A stretch of 64,000 nucleotides of DNA, taken from assembly GCA_900380265.1 (NCBI GenBank), contig LR025083.1:186001-250000 (forward strand). The letters are read 5' to 3'. Source of the stretch: Serratia symbiotica (GTDB taxonomy: Bacteria; Pseudomonadota; Gammaproteobacteria; Enterobacterales; Enterobacteriaceae). The position numbers were made by a program, and so were the translations under genes. Of this stretch, positions 12,664 through 24,145 are shown piece by piece; the first letter of the stretch is position 1, and every line of letters starts with the position of its first letter. Below the pieces are notes generated by a model, which had not been told where the DNA came from, did no database searches, and was given only the letters and a program-made list of their open reading frames with translations.

Positions 12664-14564
12664 GCTGAATTACTTAACTGTGCGATTGCGCCATGTAAAG
12701 TAGTGCCTACCCATCTACATTAACTAGCATAAATAAATCTAAATAAATGTAGCTAGATTTTATAGAGACAAGTTTATTTTAATTATGTAATAATTTATGC
12801 ATTTATTATAGATACAACTGTGATTTTATATGTGGTAATCTAGTTTAATTTAGATAAACTACAGTAGCCTTTACTGTCTACTGTATTGTATTGTTATGGC
12901 TTTAACAAGAAACATTATTTGTATGAAATATGTGTCTTAATCATATTTTTCTATTAGGTATGGATTGAATAAACTTATTATTTTAAATTCGCTATAAATA
13001 TTAACTAGTTATTTATAAAAATATAATAACTTACATAAAGACTAAAATAATTTAATGAATAGACACTATCCTTTTAGTATATCTAAATAAGTTTAGATTA
13101 AGGGAATCCGCTATTTGCTAAAATCAATACTTTAGTCATTGAGGTACCTGCGCTAATCTTTAAGGCAGGAAGGGTACACTGCCAGAATAGGCATGGACTC
13201 GTTATGTATTTCCAAGAGCACATTATCTTTGATATTCTGGTATGAAGTCCGTGGGTTTAAAAACCATATAGGTTATCTTGTTTTAGGCGTAACGCAGCCC
13301 AACTTATACCGAGTCTGGCTGCCAGGTAAGGCTAATCAATAGTTTAAGATTTAATCTTTGATTATGGAAATATATAGAAATTGATCGTAAGTCAGTCAAT
13401 GCGATTGTTGGATGAAGTGAGGTCTTGATATAGATTTGATATTAATAAGGAAATAGTATAATTAACAGCTGTGTCTCATACTGTGTCCTTGCATTTACTG
13501 CTGATTAATATGAATTTGCAGAAATCCCTGGAGGATGACAGCGTTTTTTATTCTAGGTACTGATAAAACCAAGGATATATCGAATCTAACATTAATCATA
13601 GAAAACTTTCCGGCAAGCTGACTGCTTAGTGCATGTTTAGCGCTTACACATGGCATAATTTCCTGATTATGACCAAGGTGGTCATTATGATGACAAGTGA
13701 AAGGATTTGTTTTAAAGAAACAGAAGTACTCTAACAGGGCAGCATGCATGATGCACTTGGCTCGCTTTCTGTTGTGTTCTTTTATCCGGTCTTACTGTGA
13801 TACACATAATTCTGGACTCGGACAATTTAACCAAGGTGGCGCCGGTACCTACGGAGATACAATCAGCTCAGTAGTAGGGTATAGAACTGATAAGTAACTG
13901 TCAAAATAGTTTATAAAACTAAATTTCAGATCGAGTAGCAATGTGTGGTTCAGAATGAAGGGCTGCTTTGGAAGAAAGTACAGTGTTGCCTTTGGGAGGA
14001 TAGACAATGTGTATATAAATAAACTCCTCGCGTATGGGTTTGTTGTATAAGCTAAGAGCAGGGTGAAAATTCTTACCTGGAGATAACTGAGCTGATATTA
14101 AAGGGAACGAAAGAGTATCTAAAATAACGGAATCTATCCTATGTATGCGGTCTATGGATAGCCTGACATAAGATTAGCAAGATCATTCAGATTAATAATA
14201 GTATACGTTATAACATGCTACTCGTAAATGATGTTGTACTATGATTAGTACGACTAACAACCGCGCACTGATGATATATCGATAGCTTGCATATATTGCT
14301 ATTCCTGTGGTCAAGACTGTAATAGAGAGAAGATGAAAGATCTTCCCTATGAAAATGCTTTATATTTTAAAATGCTTGTATTAATTTGCGTGACAACAAA
14401 CTAAAACATTCTCTATATTAGCAATATAATAGACTTTCTATCATTCTTTAAATCGTAAAAATTTTATTATCTTTTTTTACACAGAATTAGAGTGGTGAAA
14501 TTATTTAACCCACTTATTTTTTGTCATTGAACGAACGTGTATTATTTTTGGTAGCATGGTTCAC

Positions 14565-17230
14565 ATTCTAGTTTAGAAGATCAATCTCTTAGATTTTCTT
14601 TATATGTTGAACCAACTATTTAAATTTTAGGTAGCGGTAAGTGCCCGTCTTAATGTTACCAACCTGTACTATAATGTTCTGAGCTTTATACGTCGTTAAA
14701 ATAAGGTGGGCTCAATACTGATGTGACTGCTATTAGTTTGTCATAGGATAGCCAGACGTTGGCGCCGGTCTTTAGCAGGTTCTTCAATTTATAGTTTAAG
14801 ATAGAAAGTACCGTCGTATTCTCCGCCACACCCAACTGGGTATCTATAGGTACTAAAGAGTGAGGTGTTTCAATGTGAGAACGAGTCGTACTCAATATAC
14901 TGTAGTGAGTATCTGCTTCGCTCTGTTTAGGCGCGTCTATGTTGGTGGGTAGGATGATCTATAATCAGGTTTGGTAGGGTTTAGTGTTGATCCATTAGCT
15001 TATTAACTGCACGGAGGTTCCCCATATTAGTTATTAAATAAGTAATGAGCGCTTTCTCAATCTTACTGTTTTTACGCTATATACGAGGCACTCACTATCT
15101 AAATTATTTTGTGCACAAGGATAAGATTTCTTAATCTTTGGTATATCGATGTCGCTTATCGGAGTATACTTAAAAGTTGCATTGTGAGGTAGATTCGGAG
15201 TAGCCGCTAGCTATTTTAGATACGGAAATACAGATATCTATAGTTTTTGGAAGCAAAAAATTCAGTGATCATCAACTTTTATAGTACGATGTTAATCTAG
15301 TTATTTTGTCTATGTTTGATCTGATTTTATATTGCAACCGATTGTAAATCTATGAGTATAGCATCAGTCAAATTCAATGCTTACTCAACCTTTGAGTCCA
15401 TCAAAGGTCTTCAAAATTTAAGCAATCGGCGTGATAAGATGGTGACGTTCCCTTTCTAAACAGTCATTAAACTCTATTTAATCGCGCGATTAGAATAGCG
15501 AGAACAAGAAGCTAGAGGGTATGATATGTGTGTGTGTTTTATTTTCAGCACGAACTAAGACCGACTTAAGTGTGTCTAGAGTCATCACTCTACTTTTTAG
15601 GTAGACTATCGTATTCTAACATCGGCAAGAAAGAGGTACCGATCGAGAAAAATTGGGAGCTACTATATGCACCAACGGTATTAGGCAGTAGCATGCAGCT
15701 AAGGGAAAAGTCAATCACACCGCTCTGATGTCTATAAAACAGCCTCCATGTTTCATTAAAGGAAGACAAGGTTTGTGTGCTGCCTAGGTTATTAACTGGC
15801 TGTCAATCAGCAGTTATCTGGACAAACAACTACGTCACCAAATCAGAATAAATCCAAGAAAGCCTCTATTTCCCAAATGGTTGTGAAACAAAATATCATT
15901 TTCTGGAGAGATTACAGAGATTATATTAGTTTTCTCTTTATAGCATGGGGGCTAATAGTAGCCACTCCCAGGAACGTCCGATCATTTTGTGCTTATGAAA
16001 CGTTTTCTGTTGGCTGCAACCACTCTAGTAACATGGAATAGTTTGCTTTGTGGACAGCCTAGATATTTATGTGTCTAGCGTGTCAAGCTACGGTCAAGCA
16101 TAAATAGAATATGTCATGACCATTCACCAGCCATTTGCTGTAGCATGTCGTTTTTTAGTTTGAAGCTGGCGAAGAATTCTCTCGGTTTATGGAGGCGAAC
16201 TTCGCCTTGCTAGGGATTAAATTTGGTTATATCAGCTATATTCTGGGCAGATATAGCTAGTTCGATTGGCATTATACTAGAGTGGCCTTTTTACTGTAGC
16301 ATGGCGCTGTAATCTTCCCCCAGTACTATATAATTGAACAATGCGTTTGTGACGTATGAGGATTTTATTATTGATCAACCAGAGCCCAAAGTTAGTATTA
16401 TAGGCTGACAGCAAGAATCCGTACTAACTATGTTTTAATGTAGGCGATCAAAAGGTGTCTGATTCAAAAAATTCTTCTATTTGAGAAAGAATTTCTTCTG
16501 GCTTATGTATAACCATGCCTTTACGTTCATGTGTTAAAATTACAAAGTATTCAGTGAGATATCTTGTTTCGAGAAAGTATTTTGCGCGGGTGAGGTCATG
16601 AGTTGTTGCTGTTCTGTTGAATTTAAACACTGTAATTGCTCATCTAGCACTGCTAGATGAGGGTGATACAGATCAGATACTGTATTAGGGCCTAGGCCTG
16701 CACCATATGCTTGTTATAGGAATACTTTATTCTTTTTCGGACACCTTGTTTAAATTATTGAAGATTAACAGCATATTGGTCAATACTTTGGTTGAAATCT
16801 ATGCTAGATTTTATTTCGATCAGATTGATTAGTGGACCAATGCTGTAGTTGACTCATATGCTGTTGCTTAGTAGCACAATGGCTGTATAAGTGGGAAGTG
16901 AAATGGATGCTGCTTGACTTTAGTGATAGTCGTCAGGAACCTATCGGGATGATATATGTGTCTATCCCAATCCAGTGGGAGACAATTAATTACTAAACTT
17001 AATAGGTATTCTAAATCTCCTTGTGGCAGTGCATAATTTAACTGGTACTGTTAGTTACGCAATTTTTAGTCTGTTTAGAGGTCATGCCCTTAAAACTACA
17101 CTTACTGTAGTGCATAAAACATGCTGCTAACACGATATTCTTCTCGATCTTAGTGAGAAGATCGATGTAAGCGAGCGCTTTTAAACCTAAGTATAGTGCA
17201 CGATGGTAGTCATATTCTTTATCCTGATGA
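14565..17230 (-). pseudogene. acnB: acnB remnant, aconitate hydratase B
   Basis: AcnB interconverts citrate and isocitrate in the TCA cycle. The span fits the usual 865-codon length and the gene follows lpdA as in E. coli. A 60-codon open stretch at 16448-16630 (-) starts FKFNRTATTHDLTRA, aligning with the AcnB segment FKVTGETNTDDLSPA. Near the 3' end, 14895-14686 (-) reads VAENTTVLS...LLKTGANVWLS, matching VADGATVVS...RLGTGANVFLA. Beyond it, YRYLKFK-stop-LVQHIKK matches YRYLNFNQLSQYTEK at the very C-terminus. Many stops and frameshifts separate these blocks. The cell therefore lacks AcnB; whether AcnA survives elsewhere cannot be seen here. The ends are approximate. Confidence 0.88.
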
Positions 17231-17450
17231 ACATCACTGCTACCTCTGTTTAAAATTGTAAGTCAATTTCTTGATTGACTGAGCTAGTATAAGAAGATTT
17301 AAAATTATTCTTAATGTGTTTATATAAAATCAAGATAAATGTTGAGTACATTATTCTGCATTGGGTGGTAATAAGGTGAAAGAGGATAGAATGATGCTAT
17401 CGTAATCACAATATGGACAGCTGGTGAAGGAAAGAATTGTGGAAAGCAGA
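17231..17450. other. lpdA-acnB spacer
   Basis: No gene is seen; this is the remnant of the upstream region of acnB. Confidence 0.5.
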
Positions 17451-17483
17451 GATAAAAGCGGCCCTCTGGGGGGCGCTTTTATC
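17451..17483 (-). terminator. Intrinsic terminator after lpdA
   Basis: GATAAAAGCG (17451-17460) pairs with CGCTTTTATC (17474-17483), extended by an inner CCC/GGG helix after one mismatch. It lies 17 nt past the lpdA stop. Read on the minus strand the stem has an A-rich 5' arm and ends in a TTTT-containing 3' arm, the usual bidirectional terminator form. Confidence 0.8.
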
Positions 17484-17500
17484 GATGTGCCAAATAAGGC

Positions 17501-18925
17501 TTATCTCTTTTTGCTTTTCTGGTTTGGTAAGTCAGTAATGCTGCCTTCGTAAATTTCTGCTGATAGGCCCACAGATTCGTGTAGAGTTGGGTGAGCGTGA
17601 ATGGTTAGCGCAATATCTTGGGCGTCACAGCCCATCTCAATAGCTAGACTAATTTCACCTAGTAGTTCACCGCCATTCGTGCCGACAATGGCGCCGCCAA
17701 TAATACGGTGAGTTGTTTTGTCAAAGATTAGTTTGGTTATCCCATTTGCACAATCGGAGGCAATAGCACGGCCAGATGCACTCCACGGGAAGATAGCTGT
17801 TTCATAGCTAATTCCCTTTTCTTTCGCTTCTTTCTCAGTTAGGCCTACCCATGCTAGTTCTGGTTCAGTATAAGCGATTGATGGGATCACTGTCGTATCT
17901 ACGTAGTGTTTCATGCCAGCAATAACTTCTGCGGCAATACGCCCTTCATGTATACCTTTATGAGCTAGCATCGGATGGCCTATAATATCGCCGATAGCGT
18001 AGATATGGTCTACATTAGTACGCAGTTGTTTATCTACTTTGATAAAACCGTGGCCATCAACATCAATGAGAGCGTTCTTTGCATCTATAAGTGTGCCATT
18101 TGGCACACGCCCGATAGCCACTAGAACCGCATCATAACGCTGCGGCTTATTCGAGGCATTTTTCCCTTCCGTAGTAACATAAACACCTTCTTCTTTGCCC
18201 TCAATTGCAGTCACTTTTGTTTCTAACAACAAGTTGAACTGCTTGCTAATGCATGAAGTAAAGATTGTTACCACATCTGTGTCTGCGGCTGGGATCACTT
18301 GATCGAACATCTCAACCACATCGATTTGTGAACCGAGTGCATGGTATACTGTAGCCATTTCTAAGCCGATGATGCCCCCTCCTATGATCAGAAACCGCTT
18401 TGGAATAGCGTGCAGTGCTAATGCATCAGTGGAATCCCATACGCGCGGATCTTTATAGGGAATAAAAGGTAATTGCATTGGGCGAGAACCCGCCGCAATA
18501 ATAGCATTGTCAAAGCTAATGGTTGTGGAACCCCTTTCTCCTTTAACAACCAGGGTGTTAGTGGTGGTAAATTTACCCAACCCGCGCACTACGGTAATCT
18601 GTCGGCCTTTAGCCATGCTAGCCAATCCCCTGGTGAGTTGTGTGGTTACCTTTTCTTTCCAAATGCGCACTTTCCCGATATCGATTGTTGGATCTCCAAA
18701 GGTGATTCCATGGGCGGAAAGAGACTTGGCTTCTTTCATTACTTTAGCAAGATGTAGGAGTGTTTTGGAAGGGATACAGCCTACATTCAGGCAAACCCCA
18801 CCTAAAGTTGAATAACGTTCAACCAGTACTGTTTCAATACCTAAGTCAGCGCAACGGAAAGCTGCAGAGTAACCTGCTGGGCCTGCCCCAAGTACTACGA
18901 CCTGAGTTTTAATTTTAGTACTCAT
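17501..18925 (-). CDS. lpdA: Dihydrolipoyl dehydrogenase (E3)
   Basis: E3 reoxidises dihydrolipoyl groups with NAD+ for the pyruvate and 2-oxoglutarate dehydrogenase complexes and the glycine cleavage system. The 474-residue product equals the E. coli length. Visible motifs are the N-terminal FAD Rossmann GAGPAG (13-18), the redox disulfide GGVCLNVGCIPSK with Cys45 and Cys50, the NAD-binding GGGIIGLEMA (about 181-190), and the C-terminal active-site HAHPTLHE near 445. A good ribosome site (GAGAGGTC) precedes the ATG. It lies 346 bp after aceF, too far for tight coupling, and may have its own promoter as in E. coli. No damage is seen, while acnB directly downstream is dead. Confidence 0.98.
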   Translation of the reverse strand: MSTKIKTQVVVLGAGPAGYSAAFRCADLGIETVLVERYSTLGGVCLNVGCIPSKTLLHLAKVMKEAKSLSAHGITFGDPTIDIGKVRIWKEKVTTQLTRGLASMAKGRQITVVRGLGKFTTTNTLVVKGERGSTTISFDNAIIAAGSRPMQLPFIPYKDPRVWDSTDALALHAIPKRFLIIGGGIIGLEMATVYHALGSQIDVVEMFDQVIPAADTDVVTIFTSCISKQFNLLLETKVTAIEGKEEGVYVTTEGKNASNKPQRYDAVLVAIGRVPNGTLIDAKNALIDVDGHGFIKVDKQLRTNVDHIYAIGDIIGHPMLAHKGIHEGRIAAEVIAGMKHYVDTTVIPSIAYTEPELAWVGLTEKEAKEKGISYETAIFPWSASGRAIASDCANGITKLIFDKTTHRIIGGAIVGTNGGELLGEISLAIEMGCDAQDIALTIHAHPTLHESVGLSAEIYEGSITDLPNQKSKKR

Positions 18926-19271
18926 GATGACCTCTCTATTAATTGTTCAGTTGGCAGACCGATATCTTTTTATCTTTTAAGGTCTGGCAGCGTTGCTGGC
19001 CGCGAGCATGTACTTTTTCTACATGCTGAGACAAGCACTTAGGCACAAAGAAAATTCTTAACCCTGCCACTTAAAAGTCATTGGCATATTATTTAGAGAC
19101 CTCATAGCATGCTAAAAGCTCTCTAGCTTACACCACAAGAAATTTATAAAATGACAATGCACTGTAAAGCCTGTTTCCGTACACCCTGTATCAATAAATT
19201 GCTTTAGTGACGTGACATAGAGAACTGGTGAAGTGACAAGAGCGTAGCGTTATGGTAAGTACCCTGAGTTA
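18926..19271. other. aceF-lpdA intergenic region
   Basis: There are 346 bp with no gene. It contains a hairpin at 19005-19027 (8-bp stem AGCATGTA/TACATGCT, loop CTTTTTC). In E. coli this interval carries the separate lpd promoter; I cannot point to convincing -35/-10 boxes. Confidence 0.5.
19005..19027. repeat. Hairpin between aceF and lpdA
   Basis: An 8-bp perfect stem with a T-rich loop on the plus strand. It lies about 250 nt beyond the aceF stop. It could be a transcript-end structure for aceEF or a relic. Confidence 0.45.
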
Positions 19272-20543
19272 TTACATCACCAGACGACGAACATCAGATA
19301 ATATCTTATTGATAATGGTTATAAAATGTGCACCGTCGGCACCGTCAATCACACGGTGATCGAAGGAAAGGGAAATTGGCATCATCAGGCGCGGTACAAA
19401 TTCTTTACCGTTCCAGAACGCTTCTATAGAAGACTTAGAAACACCAAGGATAGCTACTTCCGGTGCGTTCACAATTGGCGTGAAGTGAGTTGTGCCGATC
19501 CCACCTAAGTTGGAGATGGTGAAGCACCCTCCCTGCATGTCGCCGCCGCTTAACTTACCTGCTCGGGCTTTTTTACCGATAGCTGTCAGTTCACGAGAAA
19601 GCACAGCAATACCCTTTTTATTCACATCTTTAAACACTGGAACGACCAAGCCACTTGGTGTATCAACCGCTATGCTAATATTGATGTATTTTTTGAGTAT
19701 TAACTTTTTTCCATCTTCAGATAGTGAACTATTAAAACGTGGCATTTTTTCCAGAGCGGTTGCTACGGCTTTCATAATAAATACAAGCGGGCTAGACTTT
19801 AGGTCTAGCTTGCATTGAGCCGCTTCTTGGTTCTGTTGGTTACGGAACGCCTCGAGATCAGTGATGTCGGTTTTGTCGAAATGAGTCACATGTGGGATCA
19901 TCACCCAGTTTCGCATTAAATTAGCACCAGAAATTTTTTGGATACGGCCTATGCCTATTTCTTCAATTTCGCCGAACTTGCTGAAGTCTACTTTAGGCCA
20001 GGGTTGAATATTGGGTAGCCCAGTAGACGTTGCAGTATTGACGACATGTATCATGTCTTTCACGTGAGATTGAATGTCTTCACGTAGGATACGACATTTA
20101 CGACCAGATCCTTTTATTTTCGCCAGGTTGACCCCGAATTCACGTGCTAAACGGCGGATCAGCGGAGTGGCGTGTACATAGGCGTTGTTTTCGCTGAATG
20201 CACTTTTGCTTCTGCTTTGACTAGTAGTTTCAGCTATTTTGGTTTTTTTGTTTTCTAGCTTTACTGAGGCTTCGGTATTTGCTACAGCAGTAGCTGGTAT
20301 CTCGGATTCGTTTTCTGCTTCGAAAATCATGATGACTTGGCTGGTTGCGATGGTGTCGCCAACGGAAACTTTGATCTCTTTTACCACGCCCGCGTGTGGG
20401 GATGGTACTTCCATGGACGCCTTATCACCCTCTACAGTGATCAGCGATTGTTCAGCTTCAATTTTATCTCCAATCTTCACCATAATCTCAGTGATTTCGA
20501 CTTTGTCTGCACCGATGTCCGGAACCTTAATTTCGATAGACAT
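19272..20543 (-). CDS. aceF: PDH dihydrolipoyl acetyltransferase (E2), single lipoyl domain
   Basis: E2 forms the core of the pyruvate dehydrogenase complex and passes acetyl groups from E1 to CoA. At 423 residues it is much shorter than the 630-residue E. coli protein because it has one lipoyl domain instead of three. Layout: lipoyl domain 1-75 with the lipoylated Lys41 in [10 protein letters not shown]; Ala/Lys-rich linker about 80-120; peripheral subunit-binding domain 122-161 ([14 protein letters not shown]); catalytic domain about 185-423 with [11 protein letters not shown] carrying His396 and Asp400. The start lies 13 nt after the aceE stop, with AGAGGT as ribosome site, so the two are co-transcribed. 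One lipoyl domain is enough for activity in engineered E. coli E2 and is common in reduced symbionts. Confidence 0.97.
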   Translation of the reverse strand: MSIEIKVPDIGADKVEITEIMVKIGDKIEAEQSLITVEGDKASMEVPSPHAGVVKEIKVSVGDTIATSQVIMIFEAENESEIPATAVANTEASVKLENKKTKIAETTSQSRSKSAFSENNAYVHATPLIRRLAREFGVNLAKIKGSGRKCRILREDIQSHVKDMIHVVNTATSTGLPNIQPWPKVDFSKFGEIEEIGIGRIQKISGANLMRNWVMIPHVTHFDKTDITDLEAFRNQQNQEAAQCKLDLKSSPLVFIMKAVATALEKMPRFNSSLSEDGKKLILKKYINISIAVDTPSGLVVPVFKDVNKKGIAVLSRELTAIGKKARAGKLSGGDMQGGCFTISNLGGIGTTHFTPIVNAPEVAILGVSKSSIEAFWNGKEFVPRLMMPISLSFDHRVIDGADGAHFITIINKILSDVRRLVM

Positions 20544-20556
20544 TATCTTGTACCTC

Positions 20557-23220
20557 TTATGCTAGACGCGGGTTACATTTTTCTGGGTTTATATTAAATT
20601 TCTTGATCGCATCAGCGATTAAGGAGGGTTCTATTTCAGCACGTTTAGATAATGCATCTAAAGCAGCAATTACTATATAAGATACATCGACTTCAAAGTG
20701 GCGTCTCAGGTTTTCACGGCTGTCTGAACGGCCAAATCCATCAGTACCAAGTACGCGATAGTTGCTAGTTGGAACATAATTTCTGACCTGTTCTGCGAAA
20801 AGCTTCATATAGTCGGTCGCCGCCACCGCTGGAGCATCATTCATGACTTGAGCGATGTAAGGTAGATGTGGGGCTTTGTTAGGGTGTAGCATGTTCCAAC
20901 GCTCACAGTCTTGCCCATTACGCGCCAATTCTGTGAAGGAGGTGACGCTGTAGACGTCAGAACCTACACCGTAATCTTTTGTTAAAATCTGCGCTGCTTC
21001 TTTGACATGACGTAAGATAGCTCCAGAGCCTAACAACTGTACCTTACCTCTCCTGCCTTCCAGAGTCTCCAGCTTGTAGATGCCCTTACGGATACCCTCC
21101 TCTACGCCTTGAGGCATTGCTGGCATGGAGTAGTTCTCGTTTAGAGTGGTTAGATAGTAATAAACGTTTTCCGCTTCATCTCCGTACATGCGCATCAAAC
21201 CATGATGAATGATTACTGCCACTTCATAACTATAGGCGGGATCGTAAGAAATACAGTTAGGAATTGTCAGAGAGTAAATGTGACTATGTCCATCTGCGTG
21301 TTGCAGGCCTTCACCGTTCAGAGTGGTTCGGCCCGCAGTGCCGCCGATCAGGAAGCCGCGTGCTTGTTGGTCGGCCGCTGCCCATAACAGATCACCTATA
21401 CGCTGGAAACCGAACATGGAATAGTAGATGTAAAATGGGATCATAGGTAGATCATTAGTACTGTAGGACGTTGCAGCAGCTAACCAGGAAGCTGCTGCAC
21501 CCAGTTCGTTGATGCCTTCCTGTAATATTTGTCCTTTCGCGTCTTCTTTGTAGAAGGCAATTTGTTCACGGTCTTGAGGAGTGTATTGCTGGCCCTGAGG
21601 GTTGTAGATACCGATCTGACGGAAAAGACCTTCCATGCCAAATGTGCGTGCTTCGTCCGCTACGATAGGTACTAAGCGATCTTTGAGCGACTTTTTTTTC
21701 AGCATGACGTTCAAGGCACGTACGAAAGCGATTGTAGTCGAGATTTCTTTCCCTTGCTCTTTGAGTAGCGAAGCAAAATCCGCTAAAGTCGGTAATTCTA
21801 ACTTATGAGTACACTCTGGTAGACGGCTTGGGAGATACCCTTTCAGCACCTTGCGGCGTTCGTGTAGATACTGGTACTCTGGGGTGTCTTTATTGAAGGT
21901 GATATATGGCAGTTTCTCGATATCCGAATCGGCAACAGGTACGTTAAAACGGTCACGGAAGTGCTGAATCTCTGACATGCTCATTTTCTTTACTTGGTGT
22001 GCGATGTTTTTCCCTTCTGCCGTTGCTCCCATACCGTATCCTTTTACAGTATGGGCTAAAATTACGCTGGGTACTCCTTGATTTTTCTGCGCTTTTTCAA
22101 GAGCAGCAAATATTTTTTTTGGATCATGACCACCACGCTTCAGCGCCCAGATTTCGTCGTCACTCATATCTTTGACCAGGGCGGAAGTTTCCGTGTAACG
22201 TCCAAAGAAATGCTCACGTACATAAGCACCGTCTTTGGATTTGAAGGTCTGGTAGTCACCATCTAGGGTTTCATTCATTAGTTGAATAAGTTTACCGCTT
22301 TTATCTTTTTGAAGCAGCTTATCCCAATTTCCACCCCAGATCACTTTAAGCACTGCCCAGCCTGCACCGGAAAAAACTTTTGCTAATTCGTTAATAATCT
22401 TTCCATTACCGGTAACCGGTCCATCCAACCGTTGCAAATTGCAGTTAATGATAAAGACTAGGTTGTCCAGCTTTTCACGGGCGGCAATCGTGAGTGCACC
22501 CTTAGATTCCGGCTCGTCCATCTCTCCATCGCCCAAGAAAGCATAAACAGTTTGTTGCGAGGTATCCTTTAAACCCCTGGTTTCTAAATACTTAAGGAAT
22601 TTAGCCTGATATATGGCACAGATTGGCGACAACCCCATCGAGACGGTCGGGAATTGCCAAAATTCTGGCATTAATTTTGGGTGCGGATAAGAGGATAACC
22701 CATTTTTGTCAATCTCCTGGCGGAAGTTATTGATTTGCTCTTCGGTGAGTCGTCCTTCAAGGAAGGCTCGTGCGTAAACGCCCGGCGAGATATGCCCTTG
22801 AAAGTAAACCAGATCGCCACCATCTTTCTCATTCTGTGCACGAAAGAAGTGGTTAAAGCAAACTTCGTAGAAAGTCGCAAAGGATTGAAAAGAGGCCATG
22901 TGACCACCGAGGTCTAAATCTTTCTTGGCAGCACGCAGAACCGTCATGATAGCGTTCCACCGGATAGCTGAACAAATACGGAGTTCCAATTCTAAATTAC
23001 CTGGGTAAGACGGTTCATCCTCCACCGAGATAGTGTTAACGTAGCTGTGAATCGCATTGCCTTCCCCGATATCCCTCCGCCATTTGCGAGCCTCCCCTGA
23101 TATTTGCTTAATCAGAAACTCTGCGCGTTCAACACCCTCTTCACGGATGACCGATTCGATCGCCTGTAACCAGTCGCGAGTTTCGAACGGATCCACGTCA
23201 TTATATAGACGTTGTGACAT
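20557..23220 (-). CDS. aceE: Pyruvate dehydrogenase E1 component
   Basis: E1 is the thiamine-diphosphate enzyme that decarboxylates pyruvate and acetylates the lipoyl group of E2. At 887 residues it has the same length as E. coli AceE, and similarity runs end to end. The ThDP/Mg motif [12 protein letters not shown]...[12 protein letters not shown] lies near residues 230-265, the mobile-loop [20 protein letters not shown] near 390-410, and [20 protein letters not shown] in the pyrimidine-binding domain. The ATG has AAGGAA about 8 nt upstream. The regulator gene pdhR directly upstream is dead, so the operon has probably lost pyruvate-responsive repression. No internal stops or frameshifts. Several minus- and plus-strand open frames inside it are shadows. 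Confidence 0.98.
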   Translation of the reverse strand: MSQRLYNDVDPFETRDWLQAIESVIREEGVERAEFLIKQISGEARKWRRDIGEGNAIHSYVNTISVEDEPSYPGNLELELRICSAIRWNAIMTVLRAAKKDLDLGGHMASFQSFATFYEVCFNHFFRAQNEKDGGDLVYFQGHISPGVYARAFLEGRLTEEQINNFRQEIDKNGLSSYPHPKLMPEFWQFPTVSMGLSPICAIYQAKFLKYLETRGLKDTSQQTVYAFLGDGEMDEPESKGALTIAAREKLDNLVFIINCNLQRLDGPVTGNGKIINELAKVFSGAGWAVLKVIWGGNWDKLLQKDKSGKLIQLMNETLDGDYQTFKSKDGAYVREHFFGRYTETSALVKDMSDDEIWALKRGGHDPKKIFAALEKAQKNQGVPSVILAHTVKGYGMGATAEGKNIAHQVKKMSMSEIQHFRDRFNVPVADSDIEKLPYITFNKDTPEYQYLHERRKVLKGYLPSRLPECTHKLELPTLADFASLLKEQGKEISTTIAFVRALNVMLKKKSLKDRLVPIVADEARTFGMEGLFRQIGIYNPQGQQYTPQDREQIAFYKEDAKGQILQEGINELGAAASWLAAATSYSTNDLPMIPFYIYYSMFGFQRIGDLLWAAADQQARGFLIGGTAGRTTLNGEGLQHADGHSHIYSLTIPNCISYDPAYSYEVAVIIHHGLMRMYGDEAENVYYYLTTLNENYSMPAMPQGVEEGIRKGIYKLETLEGRRGKVQLLGSGAILRHVKEAAQILTKDYGVGSDVYSVTSFTELARNGQDCERWNMLHPNKAPHLPYIAQVMNDAPAVAATDYMKLFAEQVRNYVPTSNYRVLGTDGFGRSDSRENLRRHFEVDVSYIVIAALDALSKRAEIEPSLIADAIKKFNINPEKCNPRLA

Positions 23221-23384
23221 GGCGGTATTCCTTATTTATCTCATGGTTTGTGTTGGGCTAAACTGCTGTTTTTATGCAAAGTAACCGAAGACTAGCCCAT
23301 TATTTGATGGCAGAAAATTCTTTTTAAATATCTCTAAGTAACTTCGACGGAGCAGCTCTAGATATGTCTTCTTCCATGAAGAAA

Positions 23385-24145
23385 CAGTTCTAAAACCTTG
23401 TGTTGTGAGAAGTAGTAGCAATCTCTCACGTCGTTTGGTGTTCTCCTGATTGAGATACATCAACTTTTTACAACTCCTAATGGAGTTAAAAAGCTTCTTG
23501 ATGGTTCCCAGTTCAGGTTCCAGGACCGCCTAAAATTCCGGTTCGGTGGCTGCTTATTCGTCCTAACACGTCATACATAAGTAGAGCTATTCAAAGTTTT
23601 AGCACATAATGCTCATTATTAGTCCCATACAGTGCAGCAAGTATAAGAATCGAATAGGTCGGGTAAGATGTAGTCACGGTGATTTAAGGCAGCATGACAG
23701 GACTAGCGTGAGCATTGAGGTGACCGTTGTTCTGAGTGTGTTGAGCTAACATGTGGCCATTGCAGATGCTCGATAGATCTTTATTAGGATCGCACTGTGC
23801 AGCGTAATGGGCGACAATGTTTTTCAGCACTTCTCGTGTTTTTAGAAGATTGTATTTTAATTTACGAAGGTCAGACAGCCACTCAGCGATCGGTCTCGTA
23901 CATGTCTGACATAGATTACTTGGCACAGAGATGCCATCCCCTGGCTGAGATACGAGAAGCTCGGTATCCCCCAGTCGTTGGATAGCTTTTTGTAATACAG
24001 GACGGGAAACATAAAATTGTTTTCCCAGTGCACGCTCTAGAGGTGGTTTCTCGTTGGGTTGCAATGTTCCTTCTAAAATCAAGTTCTCGAATCGCTTTTT
24101 CATGAGCTTTGACAACTTAGATTGAGAGATTTTAGTGTAGGGCAT
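23385..24145 (-). pseudogene. pdhR: pdhR remnant, GntR-family repressor of the PDH operon
   Basis: PdhR represses pdhR-aceEF-lpdA until pyruvate binds. From the ATG at 24145 an open frame of about 153 codons reads MPYTKISQSKLS...ILEGTLQPNEK...KQFYVSRPVLQKAIQRL, clearly the PdhR winged-helix domain and first part of the effector domain. It stops at 23684. Past it the nucleotides still match: AACTTTGAAT (NFEL), AGCAGCCACCGAACCGGAAT (SHRTRI) and a KRRERLLLLL run matching RRERSLRRLE at the C-terminus near 23400. So the gene is nearly full length but frameshifted. Key wing residues (RRQGGGTFV in E. coli) have become SQPGDGISV, so even a truncated product is unlikely to bind its operator. Confidence 0.9.

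Larger units (their letters stand above)
4584..14560. other. 10-kb gene desert
   Basis: No intact gene is present. Enterobacterial order would place gcd, cueO, speE, speD and yacL between hpt and acnB; I looked for their signature motifs and found none I could defend. Open frames here (for example 6155-6343, 7956-8147, 9098-9301, 10876-11106, 13495-13749, all minus) are short and unlike known families. The only ordered structures seen are inverted repeats at 5354-5375, 7925-7967, 9602-9619, 11409-11441 and 12638-12663, listed separately. Composition varies from moderately GC (about 8.4-9.1 kb) to very AT-rich (about 11.6-13.1 kb), hinting at erased genes of different ages. Confidence 0.55.

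Noticed and set aside
13495-13897. Overlapping frames of 84 (-) and 66 (+) codons
   Set aside because: No family resemblance; checked against SpeD and SpeE, expected here by synteny, without a match.
18473-18815. Two plus-strand open frames of about 95-100 codons
   Set aside because: They lie antisense inside lpdA; the minus-strand frame is the real gene.
19492-20565. Plus-strand frames of about 108 codons
   Set aside because: They are antisense shadows of aceF.
22671-22907. Minus-strand frame of 78 codons
   Set aside because: It is an alternative frame inside aceE.
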